In this document: one piece after another, positions 1-7,692 of the stretch
Position numbering within the stretch: the stretch's first letter is position 1
Layout: every line of letters starts with the position of its first letter
Source: Gallaecimonas kandeliae
GTDB lineage: Bacteria; Pseudomonadota; Gammaproteobacteria; Enterobacterales; Gallaecimonadaceae
Length of the DNA stretch: 64,000 nt
Assembly (NCBI RefSeq): GCF_030450055.1
Contig: NZ_CP118480.1
Location: 1,949,415-2,013,414 of the forward strand
Direction of reading: 5' to 3'
Made by a program: the position numbers and the translations under genes
Notes under the pieces: model-generated
The model's input: only the letters and a program-made list of their open reading frames with translations
Told to the model about the DNA's origin: nothing
Database searches by the model: none

Positions 1-108
1 CGGCTTGCCGCGCAGTTGCCGCTCCAGGCCTATGATGGCGCCGCACAGCACCGACATGCCGATATCGGTCCAGGAAAAGGGGGTAATGCTCAGCCAGTCC
101 GCTTGCAT
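1..108 (-). CDS. MgtC/SapB family membrane protein, N-terminal fragment
   Basis: The first 36 codons of a minus-strand gene that runs off the left edge. The ATG at 108 follows an AACCTCC-like weak Shine-Dalgarno region. The peptide opens MQADWLSITPFSWTD and reaches a hydrophobic stretch ending in GAIIGLERQLRGKP. The GxxIGLERxxRGK signature is typical of the first membrane helix of MgtC/SapB proteins, inner-membrane proteins linked to magnesium-limitation survival. Only this part is visible, so family assignment rests on one motif. Confidence 0.7.
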   Translation of the reverse strand, partial: MQADWLSITPFSWTDIGMSVLCGAIIGLERQLRGKP

Positions 109-134
109 CGGAGGTTCCGAAAAGGGGGGAAGTA

Positions 135-170
135 ACGGCATTGTAATGCCGTCCAAGCCCTGCTGTGCAA
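135..170 (-). promoter_or_regulatory. candidate promoter and palindromic operator of the MgtC-type gene
   Basis: Read on the minus strand, TTGCAC (165-170) and TACAAT (140-145) form a -35/-10 pair with a rather long 19 bp spacer, 32 bp before the start codon at 108. The -10 lies inside a perfect inverted repeat ACGGCATT-GT-AATGCCGT (135-152), the geometry of a repressor site. It could instead fold as an RNA hairpin in a longer leader. No regulator is identified. Confidence 0.3.
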
Positions 171-180
171 GGCCGCCTGG

Positions 181-228
181 AAAAAAAACGGAGCCCTGCT
201 CAGCCCTCGGGGCTGAGGGGCAAGGGCC
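181..228 (-). terminator. intrinsic terminator after the cupin-like gene
   Basis: On the minus strand the stem CAGCCC-CGA-GGGCTG (201-215) overlaps the TGA stop at 200-202. It can be extended by an outer GCCCT/AGGGC pairing and is followed by a run of eight T (181-188). Confidence 0.5.
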
Positions 229-721
229 TGGGGTCGATATCGACGCCGGCCTGGTGGCGGCCTTGGCGGCCGGCCTCGATAAGGGCCAATGGCGCCAGGC
301 TACCCTGGGCCGGCCAGGCCAGGGGGGCCGGCAGCGCCTTCAGTTTTTGCCCTTCCAGGCCCAGGGCCAGGCAGCGCAGCAGCAGTGCCCTGGCCTCGCC
401 CTGTTTCGACTTGGCCTTGTCCAGAGTCAGGGCCAGCCAGGGGTCGGTCAGCAGCCCCAGCTTCTCGGGCATCGGCAGATCCAGGCGGGCAGAGAGCCAG
501 GCGCAATCGAAGGTGCTGTCGTCACTGGCACCGAGGGCGAAGAGGGTATCGGCAGGCAACCACAGCAGATCGCCGGTCCGGAGCGGATGGTAGGCCTTGC
601 CGAGGCGAAGCGCCCCAAGGCCGGCTTGCCAATGCACCAGAAGGCCTGTGGCCAGGCGTTGGCGGGCAGAGAGTCTGGCCTTGGCGTAATGGCGGCTTTC
701 CAGGGTGACGGGCAGGTACAT
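200..721 (-). CDS. cupin-like protein resembling an AraC-family sensor domain
   Basis: A 173-residue protein without a DNA-binding domain. The N-terminal part (VTLESRHYAKARLS followed by HPLRTGDLLWLPADT near residues 43-60) resembles the effector-binding cupin half of AraC-type regulators, in which a metal or ligand pocket is formed by a beta-barrel. The C-terminal third has no helix-turn-helix. The ATG at 721 overlaps the stop of the upstream methyltransferase gene by one base (TGATG), so the two are probably translated together. I do not recognise a specific function; it could be a degraded AraC regulator or a free-standing cupin. Confidence 0.55.
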   Translation of the reverse strand: MYLPVTLESRHYAKARLSARQRLATGLLVHWQAGLGALRLGKAYHPLRTGDLLWLPADTLFALGASDDSTFDCAWLSARLDLPMPEKLGLLTDPWLALTLDKAKSKQGEARALLLRCLALGLEGQKLKALPAPLAWPAQGSLAPLALIEAGRQGRHQAGVDIDPRPLPLSPEG

Positions 722-1887
722 CAGGCATCTCCTCTGCGCGCGTCGATAAGGGCGTTGCGCGGGCTGTTGTGTTTGTCGGTAAAGGTGCCGAGCCGGACTT
801 CATAGCCCTGCTCCTCCAGGAAGCAGACCCTGTCGAGCAGCAACCACAGTTCCAGGGGCCAGCGATACCAGTGCCTCACCCATTCCAGTTGGCGCACGAA
901 GCGCTGGCGCTCGGCGCCGCGCGCCAGGCAAGGGGCTAAGTCGATGCCGGCGGGCAGGGCCAGGCCCTTCTGGCCGGCGGCCCAGGCGGCAAAGTCGGCG
1001 AAGGGCCCCGAAAAGAGGGACTGGGGAGCAGGAGGGACAGGCAGGTAGCTGTCGCGCCCCAGCAGCTGCCGTTGCAAGGCGTCGAAGGCCAGGCGGTAGT
1101 GCTGTTCTGTGTGGCGCAGCCTCGCTATGCGGGCGCCCCCCGTCACCTGTTCCTGCAGGGGCAGGCGCAGATCAAAAGGCGTGAGGCCCAGATCCCCTTC
1201 CCTGCCCACCCTGGACAAAGGCTGGTAGCGCTCCGTCTTGATAAGGTGGTAACAGCAGGGGGACAGGCTGATGGCGGCCGCGCCGGCGCTGCTGGCCTGG
1301 CGCAGCAGGCTCAGGTGCAGCTCGCCACAGGCATGGAGGGCAACGGCATGGATGTCCTGCTTGAAGAACTGGCTGCTGTCGGGGGCCAGGGCGTCGGCAC
1401 AGACAAAGCTGTGTGGCAGCTGCCAACGCTGCGCCTCGGCCTCGCCCTGGCGGCACAGCTCGGCCTGCCATTCGATGGCCGTCACCCGCTGCCCCTGGCT
1501 GGCCAGCAGCCTCCCCAGGTGGCCCTTGCCGGCGCACCATTCCAGCACAGGACCAAGCGGGCTTATGGCACCGGCAAAGTCCCGCACCTGGGCCCATTTG
1601 CGCCCCGGCATGCCCACTTCGATACGGGGCGGCAGCTTGAGCTGCGCCTGCGGTAGCCTCGGCAGGGACATGGCCAACCAGGGGGCCAGGGCTGGCCTGA
1701 CACGCCGGACCAGGGCCAGGTGCTCGGCGACGCCCATGGCCTCCAGGGCATCGGGCTCCAGGTCGGTGACAAAAGCCAGCTCCGGCCAGGGCCAGTGGAA
1801 GCGGTCGAAGGGCAGGAACTGCCAATCCGCCTTGTGGGCGGACAGCACCTGGCTGAGTTGGCGAAGTTCGGCGGCGTGGTTTTGCAT
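721..1887 (-). CDS. SAM-dependent methyltransferase, METTL25/RRNAD1-like
   Basis: A 388-residue protein with a class I methyltransferase core. The glycine-rich SAM loop LEWCAGKGHLGRLLA lies at about residues 115-129, followed by an acidic strand end (VTAIEWQ). The motif SLSPCCYHL at about 207-215 is the CCYH signature of the Methyltransf_32/METTL25 group. The substrate is unknown; eukaryotic relatives have been linked to RNA or protein methylation. The C-terminal part contains an aromatic-rich helical extension. It is translationally coupled to the cupin-like gene downstream. Confidence 0.7.
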   Translation of the reverse strand: MQNHAAELRQLSQVLSAHKADWQFLPFDRFHWPWPELAFVTDLEPDALEAMGVAEHLALVRRVRPALAPWLAMSLPRLPQAQLKLPPRIEVGMPGRKWAQVRDFAGAISPLGPVLEWCAGKGHLGRLLASQGQRVTAIEWQAELCRQGEAEAQRWQLPHSFVCADALAPDSSQFFKQDIHAVALHACGELHLSLLRQASSAGAAAISLSPCCYHLIKTERYQPLSRVGREGDLGLTPFDLRLPLQEQVTGGARIARLRHTEQHYRLAFDALQRQLLGRDSYLPVPPAPQSLFSGPFADFAAWAAGQKGLALPAGIDLAPCLARGAERQRFVRQLEWVRHWYRWPLELWLLLDRVCFLEEQGYEVRLGTFTDKHNSPRNALIDARRGDA

Positions 1888-1895
1888 GGCGGCGC

Positions 1896-1901
1896 ATTAT
1901 A
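1896..1901 (-). promoter_or_regulatory. consensus -10 box very close to a start codon
   Basis: The minus strand reads TATAAT at 1896-1901, only eight bases before the methyltransferase ATG at 1887. No good -35 lies 16-18 bp upstream. A start about seven bases downstream of the box would give an almost leaderless mRNA, consistent with the lack of a Shine-Dalgarno sequence here. Confidence 0.4.
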
Positions 1902-1918
1902 CGCAAGGGCCGCCGATT

Positions 1919-2440
1919 TTACCGCTTTTCGAAAAAGAGGGTCACTTCCCCCACCGCCAGGCCGAATTTCTTCATCACGGAGCGGTTCAAGAGGTGCTTG
2001 TCGTCCAACTGATACATCCAGTCCTCGAAGCCGACCTCCATCTCGGAGCCGTCGTCCAGCTTGAGCTGCATCCGGTAATGCCACTCGAAAGCCATGCCGA
2101 CGGCCCGGCCCTGGGCCTCCCCCACCACGTCGCTGGCCTTGCCGCTGTACCGGCCGCCGCCCAGGGCTTTGAGCGTCCAGAGGCGGTGCTGCGTCTTGCC
2201 GTCGGCATAGGTGAAATGCTCGTCCAGGGTGCCGACACCGTCCCGCCACTGCCCTTGCAGTTTGACGGTAAAGCGCCTGATGACCTTGCCCGAGTAGTCC
2301 TGGAAGACGCCTCTAGCCACCAGGGGGCCCTGGAAGAAGGTCTCCAGACGCAGCGGTGGCGCCGTGCCCTGGTAATCCTCCAGGCTGGCGCTGCAGCCCC
2401 CCAGCATCAGCAGTATCGCCATCAACCATGTTCGCATCAT
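1919..2440 (-). CDS. DUF3833 family lipoprotein
   Basis: About 173 residues with a lipoprotein signal peptide (TWLMAILLMLGGC, lipobox Cys near residue 16), then a beta-rich domain with motifs typical of DUF3833 (LETFFQGPLVARGVFQD, GTLDEHFTYADG, WHYRMQLKLDDG). It is predicted to be anchored to the inner face of the outer membrane; its molecular role is unknown. The ATG at 2440 overlaps the upstream stop as TGATG (a GTG at 2443 is also possible). Last gene of the photolyase/CFA operon, where DUF3833 proteins commonly sit beside cyclopropane-fatty-acid synthase genes. Confidence 0.8.
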   Translation of the reverse strand: MMRTWLMAILLMLGGCSASLEDYQGTAPPLRLETFFQGPLVARGVFQDYSGKVIRRFTVKLQGQWRDGVGTLDEHFTYADGKTQHRLWTLKALGGGRYSGKASDVVGEAQGRAVGMAFEWHYRMQLKLDDGSEMEVGFEDWMYQLDDKHLLNRSVMKKFGLAVGEVTLFFEKR

Positions 2441-2883
2441 CACTCCTTACCCAGCAGGGCTTTTCGCAACCCGGGGGCCCGGGTCTCGGGTGACAGCCAG
2501 ATGGCCAGGAAAGCCGGGCCGAACCCCGGCGAGCCGTTGGTGGCCACCAAGGTGCCGTTGAAATAGAGCCGGCTCTGGCTGGGCAGCACTTCCAGGCGCA
2601 GCTCGTCCCCCTTGCGCACGTTCGGGCAGTGGGCCTGGAACCAGGCCAGCCAGTCGGGGTTGAAAAGGCCCAGGTGGCGCCATTCCTTGCCGGTCTGGCT
2701 GACGATGTCGTCGGCGTCGAAATGCTTGAGGTAGCGAAGGGCCAGGGCCTGGCCCTGGTCACTGCGGTAATAGCGGGCCTGGTAGAGATCCCAGAAGAGG
2801 TACTGGTAACGCCCCTGCCCCACCAACTGCCACTGGGCGAAGGCCGGCAGGGCGCAAAACAGCAAGAGCCCAAGCCATTTCAT
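2440..2883 (-). CDS. chalcone isomerase-like periplasmic protein
   Basis: A 147-residue protein starting MKWLGLLLFCALPAFA, a Sec signal peptide, followed by a CHI-fold domain (GQGRYQYLFWDLYQARYY, then ALALRYLKHFDADDIV and RLYFNGTLVATNGSPGFGPAFLAIWL). Bacterial proteins of this superfamily often accompany cfa/DUF1365 genes and may bind fatty acids; no enzyme activity can be assigned from sequence. The ATG at 2883 overlaps the upstream DUF2878 stop by four bases (ATGA). Confidence 0.8.
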   Translation of the reverse strand: MKWLGLLLFCALPAFAQWQLVGQGRYQYLFWDLYQARYYRSDQGQALALRYLKHFDADDIVSQTGKEWRHLGLFNPDWLAWFQAHCPNVRKGDELRLEVLPSQSRLYFNGTLVATNGSPGFGPAFLAIWLSPETRAPGLRKALLGKE

Positions 2884-3359
2884 GACAGGCTCCCGGTACC
2901 GCGCCGCATCAGCAGCGGCAACAGCAGGGCCCAGACCAGGGCCAGTACCGCCAGGCTCGAGCCCAGGGGCCAGCCGAAACTGACCGCCCCCAACCGCACT
3001 CCGGCCCAGTAGGCAAAAGGTCCGCCCAGGGCCCCCAACACCGCCGCCAGCCAGGGCCTGGTTTTCAGCCAGGCCAGGCCATGGTTGGGCAACATGCCAA
3101 AGGCGGCCCAGAGCGCCAGCAGCCAAGGGGGCACAGGCCAAGGCCCAGGCCCGAAGTCGAGCACACCGGCGGCACTGAGGCTGCCGTCCACCGCCAGGCC
3201 GGCCAACACCAGGGCCGCCATCAGCAGGGCGTCGTTGCGCCGCTTTGGGCTGAGGGCCAGGTGCAAGGCCAGCAAGGCGGCTACCGCCCAGGGGCTTTGC
3301 CAGAGCACGGCGGCCAGCCAAGCCAGCTGGAACAGCAGCAGGTTCAGCCAGACAGGCAT
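2880..3359 (-). CDS. DUF2878 family inner-membrane protein
   Basis: A 159-residue, strongly hydrophobic protein with four to five membrane helices separated by short loops (WLNLLLFQLAWLAAVLWQ at the N-terminus, SLAVLALVWALLLPLL at the C-terminus). Matches the DUF2878 family in size and layout. It overlaps the end of the CFA-synthase gene by 16 bases and the next gene by four. The function is unknown; the consistent genomic pairing with CFA synthase suggests a role in lipid modification (inference). Confidence 0.75.
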   Translation of the reverse strand: MPVWLNLLLFQLAWLAAVLWQSPWAVAALLALHLALSPKRRNDALLMAALVLAGLAVDGSLSAAGVLDFGPGPWPVPPWLLALWAAFGMLPNHGLAWLKTRPWLAAVLGALGGPFAYWAGVRLGAVSFGWPLGSSLAVLALVWALLLPLLMRRGTGSLS

Positions 3360-4597
3360 GTGCGGTTACCGGGCCGGGTGGCGACCAGCTGCACCACGCT
3401 GATGGCCCGCTCCATGAAGCCCCCTTCGCAATAGCAGAAGTAGTAGTCCCAGAGGCGGCGAAAACGCTCGTCATAACCCAGTTGGCGAAGCTCCTCGAAG
3501 GCGCCGTGGAAGCGCCGGCGCCACTCCCTCAAGGTGCGGGCGTAGTCGAAGCCGAAGTCCAGCAAATCGCGCACCACCAGGTCGGTATGGGCCGTCATCA
3601 AGGACAACATGCGGGTGTTGGAGGGCAGGCAGCCGCCGGGGAAGATGTGGCGCTGGATGAAGTCCACGGAGCGGGCATAGCTGTCGTAGCGCTGGTCGCT
3701 GATGGTGATGGCCTGGAGCAGCATCAGGCCATCGTCCTTGAGCAAGGACTGGCATTTTTTGAAAAAGCCCGGCAGGTAGCCGTGGCCCACCGCCTCGATC
3801 ATCTCGATGCTGACCAGCTTGTCGTACTGGCCGCCAAGCTCCCGGTAGTCCTCTTTGAGGAGGCAGATACTGTCTTCCAGCCCCGCTTCGGCCACCCGCC
3901 TGGCGGCCTCTTCATACTGGGCGTCGGAGATGGTGGTGGTGGTGACATGGCAGCCGTAATGGCGGGCGGCATGGATCGCCAGGCCGCCCCAACCGGTGCC
4001 GATCTCCAGCAGCCTGTCCCCCGGCTTAAGATCGAGGCGGGTGCAGATCCTGTCCAGGCGGTGGCGCTGCGCCTCCTCCAGGCTGGCCTCGGCATGGGGA
4101 TAGAGCGCCGAGGAATACATCATGGTGGGGTCAAGGAAGCGCTCGTAGAGGGCGTTGCCCAGATCGTAATGGGCCAGGATGTTCTTCTTCGAACCGCGTT
4201 TGCTGTTGCGATTGGCCAGGTGCTTGAGCCGTTGCAGCGGCCAGGTCAACCAGGCCAGGCGCCGCTCCAGGCCGTCCAGCAGCGGCAGGTTGAGCACCAT
4301 GATGCGGACCAGGGCGGTGAGGTCGTCGCAGCGCCAGAGCCCGTCGACATAGCCCTCCCCCGCCCCTATGCTGCCGCCCAGCAGCACCCGGGTATAGAAG
4401 GCCCCGTCCAGCACCTCCAGGGTGGCGCTGGGCTGGCCTTGGCCGAACCTGACCAGGCCCTCGGCGTCACGGATGTTCAGCTGGCCCTGCTGGAGCTGTG
4501 CCAGCAGGGCGAACAGGGTTTTCCTGGCCACCCGCTGCGGCAGGGTCAACAGGGGTTGCAGGGGCTGGGTCTTGGTCTGGGTGGCCGAGTCCGTCAT
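3344..4597 (-). CDS. cfa: cyclopropane-fatty-acyl-phospholipid synthase family protein
   Basis: A 417-residue CFA-synthase family methyltransferase, longer than the roughly 380-residue E. coli enzyme. Visible motifs: HYDLGNALYERFLD near 143-156, the SAM-binding LEIGTGWGGLAIHAA near 197-211, EMIEAVGHGYLP, and FIQRHIFPGGCLPS with the conserved active-site region Cys. Such enzymes methylate unsaturated acyl chains of membrane phospholipids using SAM. In operons with photolyase, DUF1365 and an FAD oxidoreductase, homologues in alphaproteobacteria belong to the singlet-oxygen (ChrR) regulon and some make methylated/furan fatty acids rather than cyclopropanes; which applies here is open. Confidence 0.9.
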   Translation of the reverse strand: MTDSATQTKTQPLQPLLTLPQRVARKTLFALLAQLQQGQLNIRDAEGLVRFGQGQPSATLEVLDGAFYTRVLLGGSIGAGEGYVDGLWRCDDLTALVRIMVLNLPLLDGLERRLAWLTWPLQRLKHLANRNSKRGSKKNILAHYDLGNALYERFLDPTMMYSSALYPHAEASLEEAQRHRLDRICTRLDLKPGDRLLEIGTGWGGLAIHAARHYGCHVTTTTISDAQYEEAARRVAEAGLEDSICLLKEDYRELGGQYDKLVSIEMIEAVGHGYLPGFFKKCQSLLKDDGLMLLQAITISDQRYDSYARSVDFIQRHIFPGGCLPSNTRMLSLMTAHTDLVVRDLLDFGFDYARTLREWRRRFHGAFEELRQLGYDERFRRLWDYYFCYCEGGFMERAISVVQLVATRPGNRTCLSG

Positions 4598-5322
4598 GCC
4601 GTCTCCTTGGGGTAGCCGTAGAATTTCACGCCCTTGAGGGCCAGTTTCAGGGCCTGCCAGTAGATGCCGAGCACCACTGTCAGGGTCATTGCGGGCCTGC
4701 GCAGCAGCTGCCGGCGGACCGCCTCAAGGGTCAGGGGGTGGCGCCGCAGCGCCAGTGTTGCATCCATTACGCAGCCGCGGCCGTCCTGGTTTTGCAGGTG
4801 CACCAGCAACTGGTCGCCGGGAGCCTTGAGCCGCCAGCTGTAGCGCTGCTCCAAGGGGTTGAAGGGCGAGACATGGAAGGCCTTGTCATGGTCCGGCACC
4901 TGGCCGTCTTCCACCTTGAAGCCGTAGCAATGGCGGCGGTTCCAGGGGGTGTTGGAGACCTCCGCCAGGAAATGGCTCCAGCGCCCCTCGGCGTCGAAGC
5001 CGTAGTAGAAATTGACCGGACTGAAATAGAGCCCCAGGGTGCGCAGGTTCAAGAGCCCGCAGACTTTCCCCTGGGGCCGGGAGCCGGTCAGCGCCTCCAG
5101 CTTGTCCCTGACCGCCTCCCCCAGGGGTTGCTCCGCCGGCCCCAGGTAGTCGGGGCGGTAGAAGCGGGCCAGGGCGAAACGCTCGCAGGAAAACCAGGGG
5201 CCAAGGCTGGCCGGCAGGGCGTCGAGATCCAGGTACCACATGAAAAAGGGGTAGCTGAACTGGTGCCGCTTCGGCTGGTGGCGGCGATGGCGCACCGAGC
5301 CGACATAGAGGGCCGAAGTCAA
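4594..5322 (-). CDS. DUF1365 domain-containing protein
   Basis: A 242-residue protein with the DUF1365 hallmarks: SALYVGSVRHRRHQPKRHQF at the N-terminus, FSYPFFMWYLDLDAL, then NLRTLGLYFSPVNFYYGFD and EVSNTPWNRRHCYGF. These proteins nearly always lie between an FAD amine oxidase gene and a CFA-synthase gene, as here, with four-base overlaps on both sides. The biochemical role is unknown; a part in acyl-chain modification is inferred from context. Confidence 0.88.
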   Translation of the reverse strand: MTSALYVGSVRHRRHQPKRHQFSYPFFMWYLDLDALPASLGPWFSCERFALARFYRPDYLGPAEQPLGEAVRDKLEALTGSRPQGKVCGLLNLRTLGLYFSPVNFYYGFDAEGRWSHFLAEVSNTPWNRRHCYGFKVEDGQVPDHDKAFHVSPFNPLEQRYSWRLKAPGDQLLVHLQNQDGRGCVMDATLALRRHPLTLEAVRRQLLRRPAMTLTVVLGIYWQALKLALKGVKFYGYPKETA

Positions 5323-6551
5323 GGCGCCACCCCCAAAGCCTCGCAGACCCGCAAGGCGCTGCGCACCCCGTCTTCGTGGAAGCCGTTAAACCAGTAGGCA
5401 CCGCAGTAGTGGATACCATCGCGGCCCGAGATCTCGGCCCATTGGGCCTGGGCCTCCAGGGCCGCCAGGTTGAAAACGGGATGGGCGTAGTCGAAGCGGC
5501 CCAGCACCTTGGGCTCTGAGACATCGTCGTTGAGGGTCACCAGATAGGTGAAGCGCTTCTTGAGTCGCTGCAGTATGTTCATGTCGTAGGTCACCACCGG
5601 CTTGGCCCGGCCGCGGCCGAGGCAATAGTTCCAGCTGGCCCAGGCCAGTCGCCTCTTGGGCAACTGGGCGGTATCGACGTGCAGCAACACCTGGTTGTCG
5701 TTGAAACCGAGCCGGCCCAGCACCTTACGCTCTGCGTCGCTCGGCGCGGCCAACATCTTCAGAGCCTGGTCCGAATGGCAGGCCAGCACCACTTCGTCGA
5801 ACAGCCACTCCCTGTCGCCACTGGCAAGGCGCACCTGGCCGCCTTGGCGGGCCACCTGGTCGATGGGGGTGGCGAGATGGATGCGCTCTTTGTAGGGGGC
5901 CGTCAGGGGCGCTATGTACTGGCGGGAGCCGCCCTTGATGGTGAACCACTGAGGCCTGTTGGCCACGTCCAGCAGGCCGTGGTTTTCAAAAAAGCGGGCA
6001 AAGAAATGCAGCGGAAACTCCCGCATCTCGTCCAGGCCCATGGACCAGATGGCCGCCCCCATGGGCAGCAGGTAGCTCTCCACGAACCAGGGGCCGAAGC
6101 CGTTGCGGTCGATGAAAGCGCCAAGGGTCTCGGCACTCGGCCTTCTTGCCTCGGCCTTGGCGGCCTTGTTGAAGCGCAGTATGTCCCGCAGCAACCGCCA
6201 GAAGCGGGGCCGCAGCAGGTTGCGCTTCTGGGCAAAGAGGGTGGCCAGGCTATGGCCGTTGTACTCGAGATCCTCAGCGTCGTTGCGCACCGAGAAGCTC
6301 ATCTCGGTGGGCTGGTAGTCCACCTCCAGCTCGGCCAGCAGCCGCAGGAAGTTGGGGTAGGTCCTGTCGTTGAAGACGATAAAGCCGGTATCGATGGCGC
6401 TCTTCTCCCCTTCCAGCTCCACGTCCACCGTATGGGTGTGGCCACCGAGGCGGGGGCCGGCTTCGAAGAGGCTGACCTCGTATTGGCGGGACAGGTAATA
6501 GGCGGCGCTCATGCCGGCGATGCCGGAGCCGACCACGGCGATACGTTTCAT
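5319..6551 (-). CDS. FAD-dependent amine oxidase-type oxidoreductase
   Basis: A 410-residue flavoprotein starting MKRIAVVGSGIAGMSAAYYL, with the GxGxxG dinucleotide-binding motif, an acidic strand end (SLFEAGPRLGGHTHT) and the downstream FIVFNDRTYPNFLRLL and SFSVRNDAEDLEYN segments typical of the amine oxidase proteins paired with DUF1365. In related furan-fatty-acid pathways a flavoenzyme desaturates a methylated acyl chain; that function is only inferred here. The ATG at 6551 overlaps the SDR stop by four bases, so the longer upstream reading frame is not the real start. Confidence 0.88.
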   Translation of the reverse strand: MKRIAVVGSGIAGMSAAYYLSRQYEVSLFEAGPRLGGHTHTVDVELEGEKSAIDTGFIVFNDRTYPNFLRLLAELEVDYQPTEMSFSVRNDAEDLEYNGHSLATLFAQKRNLLRPRFWRLLRDILRFNKAAKAEARRPSAETLGAFIDRNGFGPWFVESYLLPMGAAIWSMGLDEMREFPLHFFARFFENHGLLDVANRPQWFTIKGGSRQYIAPLTAPYKERIHLATPIDQVARQGGQVRLASGDREWLFDEVVLACHSDQALKMLAAPSDAERKVLGRLGFNDNQVLLHVDTAQLPKRRLAWASWNYCLGRGRAKPVVTYDMNILQRLKKRFTYLVTLNDDVSEPKVLGRFDYAHPVFNLAALEAQAQWAEISGRDGIHYCGAYWFNGFHEDGVRSALRVCEALGVAP

Positions 6552-7267
6552 CTTCTGAGCATTCCTTTGGCAAGGTGGCGCCAAAGCCCCTGGGGCAAGG
6601 CCCCGAGGAGCCGCAGCGGCCAGGTGAAAGTCTTGGGGAAATGGATGTGCCGCCGCCCCTTGGCCAGGCCTTGGCGGATCCGCAAGGAGGCCGTCTCGGC
6701 GCTGATCCGCAGCGGCATGGGAAAATCGTTCTTGTCGGTGAGTGGCGTTTTGACAAAACCCGGGAAGAGGGTACTGACCCCTATGCCCTGCCCCTGTAGG
6801 CTTACCTCCAGGCAATCCATCAGGTAACGGATGGCGGCCTTGGACGCCCCATAGGCCTCGGCCCTTGGCAGCGGCGCGAAGGCGGCGCTGGAGCTCATGG
6901 CGGCAAGGCGGGGGTTGTTGCCCCTTTGCAGCGCCGGCAGCACCCCCTCGATGCAGATGGCAAGGGTCGCCAGGTTGGCCTCCATCACCCGGATAAAGGC
7001 CGCCGAATCGAAAGCCGGCAGCTCCAGGTATTCGCAGGTACCGGCATTGAGGATGGCAAGGTCAAGGCTGCCAAGACCCTGGCACCAGGCCAGCACCGCC
7101 GCCCTGTCGGTGAGCTCCAGGGCCTGGGTACGGATGCCGAGTACTTCCAGCTCGGCCAGGGCCGCCGGGTTGCGGCCAAGGGCCCAGATCTGATGGCCGT
7201 CCCTGTGGTAATCCAGGGCCAACTGGCGGCCTATGCCGGAGCTGGCACCTGTTATCAGCACTTTCAT
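6548..7267 (-). CDS. SDR family NAD(P)-dependent oxidoreductase
   Basis: A 239-residue short-chain dehydrogenase. It shows TGASSGIG near residues 6-13 for the Rossmann cofactor site, ILNAGTCEYL (NAG motif), the catalytic Ser region MSSSAAFAPLPR and YGASKAA (YxxxK) near 148-154. The ATG at 7267 gives the usual family length and overlaps the upstream gene by four bases. The substrate is unknown; members in this operon type are often annotated as lipid-related reductases. Confidence 0.88.
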   Translation of the reverse strand: MKVLITGASSGIGRQLALDYHRDGHQIWALGRNPAALAELEVLGIRTQALELTDRAAVLAWCQGLGSLDLAILNAGTCEYLELPAFDSAAFIRVMEANLATLAICIEGVLPALQRGNNPRLAAMSSSAAFAPLPRAEAYGASKAAIRYLMDCLEVSLQGQGIGVSTLFPGFVKTPLTDKNDFPMPLRISAETASLRIRQGLAKGRRHIHFPKTFTWPLRLLGALPQGLWRHLAKGMLRR

Positions 7268-7692
7268 GGGGCCAGCCTCCCCTTGAGCCAACGCACCAAG
7301 GGCCCCAGCAGGGGCAGGCGCTCGTAAAGCATGGCGCCAAGGTCGAAATAATCCCGGTGCTGACAGACCTTGCCGTCCGAGTCGAAGCTCAGCAGGCTGA
7401 CCCCGTCCAGGCTGAAAGACCTGCCGCCGCTGAGCCGGGGATGGCGCAGCTTGAGGGTCCATTGCACCCAGGCTTCCTCGCCAAAGAGGCGGACGGCGTG
7501 GAAGTCGAAGTGGATGTCCTCCACCTGCTGGTAGAGCCCTTCGAAATAGCGCTCCAGGGCAGGCAGGCCGGTGATGCGATGGGCCGGATCTTCAAATACC
7601 AGATCGCTGCTGTACATCTCGGCCAGCAGGTGCAGGCTTTCTTTATCCAGCCGCTGGTAGTGGCCTAAAAATCGTTCCAGTGCCGCTTGCAT
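7264..7692 (-). CDS. nuclear transport factor 2 (SnoaL-like) family protein
   Basis: A 142-residue single-domain protein with the NTF2/SnoaL cone fold pattern: FLGHYQRLDKESLHLLAEMYSSD followed by VFEDPAHRITGLPALERYF and VQWTLKLRHP. Many members are ketosteroid isomerase-like enzymes or ligand-binding proteins; the substrate cannot be deduced. Its ATG overlaps the photolyase stop by one base (TGATG). It is a constant neighbour of photolyase and SDR genes in marine gammaproteobacteria (recalled context). Confidence 0.82.
   Translation of the reverse strand: MQAALERFLGHYQRLDKESLHLLAEMYSSDLVFEDPAHRITGLPALERYFEGLYQQVEDIHFDFHAVRLFGEEAWVQWTLKLRHPRLSGGRSFSLDGVSLLSFDSDGKVCQHRDYFDLGAMLYERLPLLGPLVRWLKGRLAP

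Noticed and set aside
2884-3474. Upstream extension of the chalcone-isomerase-like frame
   Set aside because: The extension overlaps DUF2878 entirely and is Ala/Gly/Pro-rich; the signal peptide begins at 2883.
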